Origin: Alphaproteobacteria bacterium
Lineage (GTDB): Bacteria; Pseudomonadota; Alphaproteobacteria; SHVP01
Length of the DNA: 64,000 nucleotides
Assembly: GCA_040216735.1 (NCBI GenBank)
Contig: JAVJOO010000005.1
Coordinates: 310,001 to 374,000 of the forward strand
Reading direction: 5' to 3'
This document shows positions 62,522 through 64,000 of the stretch, piece by piece. The notes under the pieces are model-generated. The model was not told the DNA's origin and did no database searches. It saw only the letters and a program-made list of their open reading frames with translations. Made by a program: the position numbers and the translations under genes. The stretch's first letter is position 1, and each line of letters begins with the position of its first letter.

Positions 62522-63961
62522 CTAGTCGTGCTTGATGATCACGGTCTTGCAAACCGTGAGGTCGTGGAGGGCTTCGAGGCCTTTTTCACGGCCGAAGCCG
62601 GAGCGCTTGACGCCGCCGAAGGGAAGTTCGACGCCGCCGCCGGCGCCATAACAGTTGACGAAGACCTGGCCGCATTTGAGTGCCTTGCCGAGACGCAATT
62701 GGCGTCCGCCGTTTTCGGTCCAGACGCCAGCGGTCAGGCCATAGTCAGTGTCGTTGGCCAAGCGCACCGCATCGTTCTCGTCGTCGAACGGGATGGCCGA
62801 CAGGACCGGGCCGAAGACTTCTTCCTTGGCGAGCCGGTTGGCGCGCGGGACCGGCCCGTAGAGCGTGGGCGCAACGAAGTAGCCGCCCGCCGGCGCGGCG
62901 GCGTCGATCTCGGCCTGGGCGAGGATCGGGATGCCGTCGGCGGCGGCGGTTTCGAGGAAACCACGCACGCGGTCGCGCTGGACCTCGCTGATCAGCGGGC
63001 CGCAATCGAGATCGTCCTCCCAGGCGCCGACTTTGATTTTGGCAAAGCGTTTGGCAGCTTCGCCGACGAAGTCGTCGTAGATGCTGCGTTCGACCAAGAG
63101 GCGACTGCCGGCGGAGCAGGTCTGCCCGGCATTTTGCACGATCGCGCCCAGCACGGTGGGCATCGCTTTGTCCCAATCGGCATCGGCGAAGACGATTTGC
63201 GGCGACTTGCCGCCCAACTCCATTGTGCAACTGCGGTTGTGATCGGCGGATGCCTTTTGCACCTGCGCGCCGACGGGTGGCGAGCCGGTAAAGCAGATGT
63301 GGTCGATGCCGGGATGGGCCGCGAGTGCCGCCCCCGCCTCTTCGCCCAGGCCGGTGACGATGTTGATCACGTCAGGCGGGATGCCGGCGTCGAGCGCAAG
63401 TTCGGCGATGCGCATCACGGTGAGGCAGGCTTCTTCGGCGGGCTTGAGCACGAGCGCGTTGCCCGCGCAGAGCGCCGCCGCGATCGTGCGCGATCCCATC
63501 TGCAACGGGTAGTTCCACGGAATGATGTGGCCGGTGACCCCGTGCGGTTCGCGCAGGGTGAAGGCTTGGTGACCCGGTAGAAACGGAATGGTGTCGCCCT
63601 GAATCTTATCGGCGGCGCCCGCGTAATATTCGAAATAGCGCGCGGCCACCGTGGCATCGACGCGCGACTGTTTGAGCGGCTTGCCGGTGTCACGGGATTC
63701 GAGGCGCGCGAGTTCGTCGGCCGCCCCCACCATTAGGGCCGCCATGCGGGCCAGATGCCGGCCCCGCTCGACCGCCGGGGCGCGTTGCCAATGGGTGTCG
63801 AAAGCGTGACGGGCCGATGAAATCGCCGCATCAATGTCGGCGGCGCCGCCGCGGGCGATGGTGGCGAAGGGAGAGCCAACGCTGGGGTCGAAAAGGTCCA
63901 GAGTCCGCCCATCCTGGGCCGTTCGCCAGCGTCCACCGATGAGATTTTGGGCCTGATGCAT
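62522..63961 (-). CDS. aldehyde dehydrogenase
   Basis: The 479 residues show FTGSPPVGAQVQKA, the catalytic cysteine in NAGQTCSAGSR, general-base glutamate in MELGGKSPQIVF, and VNCYGAGGGVELPFGGVKRSGFGREKG near the C-terminus. ATG 63961 has GAGGA four bases upstream; GTG 63973 is possible. NAD(P)-dependent oxidation of an aldehyde to an acid, probably in line with the downstream SDR. Confidence 0.92.
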   Translation of the reverse strand: MHQAQNLIGGRWRTAQDGRTLDLFDPSVGSPFATIARGGAADIDAAISSARHAFDTHWQRAPAVERGRHLARMAALMVGAADELARLESRDTGKPLKQSRVDATVAARYFEYYAGAADKIQGDTIPFLPGHQAFTLREPHGVTGHIIPWNYPLQMGSRTIAAALCAGNALVLKPAEEACLTVMRIAELALDAGIPPDVINIVTGLGEEAGAALAAHPGIDHICFTGSPPVGAQVQKASADHNRSCTMELGGKSPQIVFADADWDKAMPTVLGAIVQNAGQTCSAGSRLLVERSIYDDFVGEAAKRFAKIKVGAWEDDLDCGPLISEVQRDRVRGFLETAAADGIPILAQAEIDAAAPAGGYFVAPTLYGPVPRANRLAKEEVFGPVLSAIPFDDENDAVRLANDTDYGLTAGVWTENGGRQLRLGKALKCGQVFVNCYGAGGGVELPFGGVKRSGFGREKGLEALHDLTVCKTVIIKHD

Positions 63962-64000
63962 GGGTCCTCGCACGTGGGTCGGGCGAAACCTAGCCCGTCG

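Noticed and set aside
1-64000. tRNA, rRNA, CRISPR, transposase and prophage genes
   Set aside because: I looked for cloverleaf ends, repeat-spacer arrays and transposase/integrase motifs and saw none.

Overview
The window is GC-rich and densely packed, and looks like the chromosome of an alphaproteobacterium, probably a Rhodospirillales relative. This is an inference from gene content: a small ferritin very like the Rhodospirillum rubrum encapsulated ferritin, a DUF6356 membrane protein, many solvent-exposed oxidoreductases, and short dispersed repeats ending in CTCAGGATGACG. I see no rRNA, tRNA, CRISPR array, transposase or phage gene.

Layout. 1-3.5 kb: a PspF-like sigma-54 activator divergent from a gene cut by the left edge, which has a good sigma-54 promoter; a secreted fibronectin/discoidin-type gene broken by one frameshift; a CPA1 Na+/H+ antiporter. 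3.4-9.5 kb: a minus-strand operon nfu-like / CCAEP-tail radical SAM / ATP-grasp with an IscR-type box at its promoter, divergent from ergothioneine genes egtB-egtD. 9.5-20.6 kb: an XRE regulator divergent from a VOC protein, a complete peptide ABC importer operon, a cupin/reductase pair and an orphan substrate-binding protein with a terminator. 20.6-29.7 kb: a GST, a hypothetical protein, PPK2, and two copies of a methyltransferase plus iron-sulfur flavin oxidoreductase module. 29.8-40.3 kb: two paralogous secreted beta-rich proteins, an MFS exporter, an amidohydrolase, a 2OG oxygenase-like protein, cupin, acyl-CoA dehydrogenase-like flavoprotein, and a third flavin oxidoreductase. 40.3-45.8 kb: two ferritin-like proteins, a methyltransferase, a SulP-thioredoxin pair under a palindromic operator, and a LysE exporter. 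45.8-52.8 kb: a seven-gene minus-strand run (dihydroorotase, MmgE/PrpD, AtzG-like, AtzE-like amidase, alpha/beta-hydrolase, luciferase-like monooxygenase, alpha/beta-hydrolase). 52.8-64 kb: a TetR/quinone reductase/DUF1772 module, dienelactone hydrolase, PAS-GGDEF, an Lrp/PaaA-like oxygenase/CoA-ligase set, a phosphodiesterase, SDR and aldehyde dehydrogenase.

The genes suggest a heterotroph that imports peptides or opines and oxidises many organic acids, amides and ring compounds. The most promising undescribed unit is the IscR-boxed nfu/radical SAM/ATP-grasp operon beside ergothioneine synthesis. Next are the seven-gene amide/heterocycle operon and the duplicated methyltransferase-flavoenzyme module. 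All functions come from reading motifs by eye; no database search was run.
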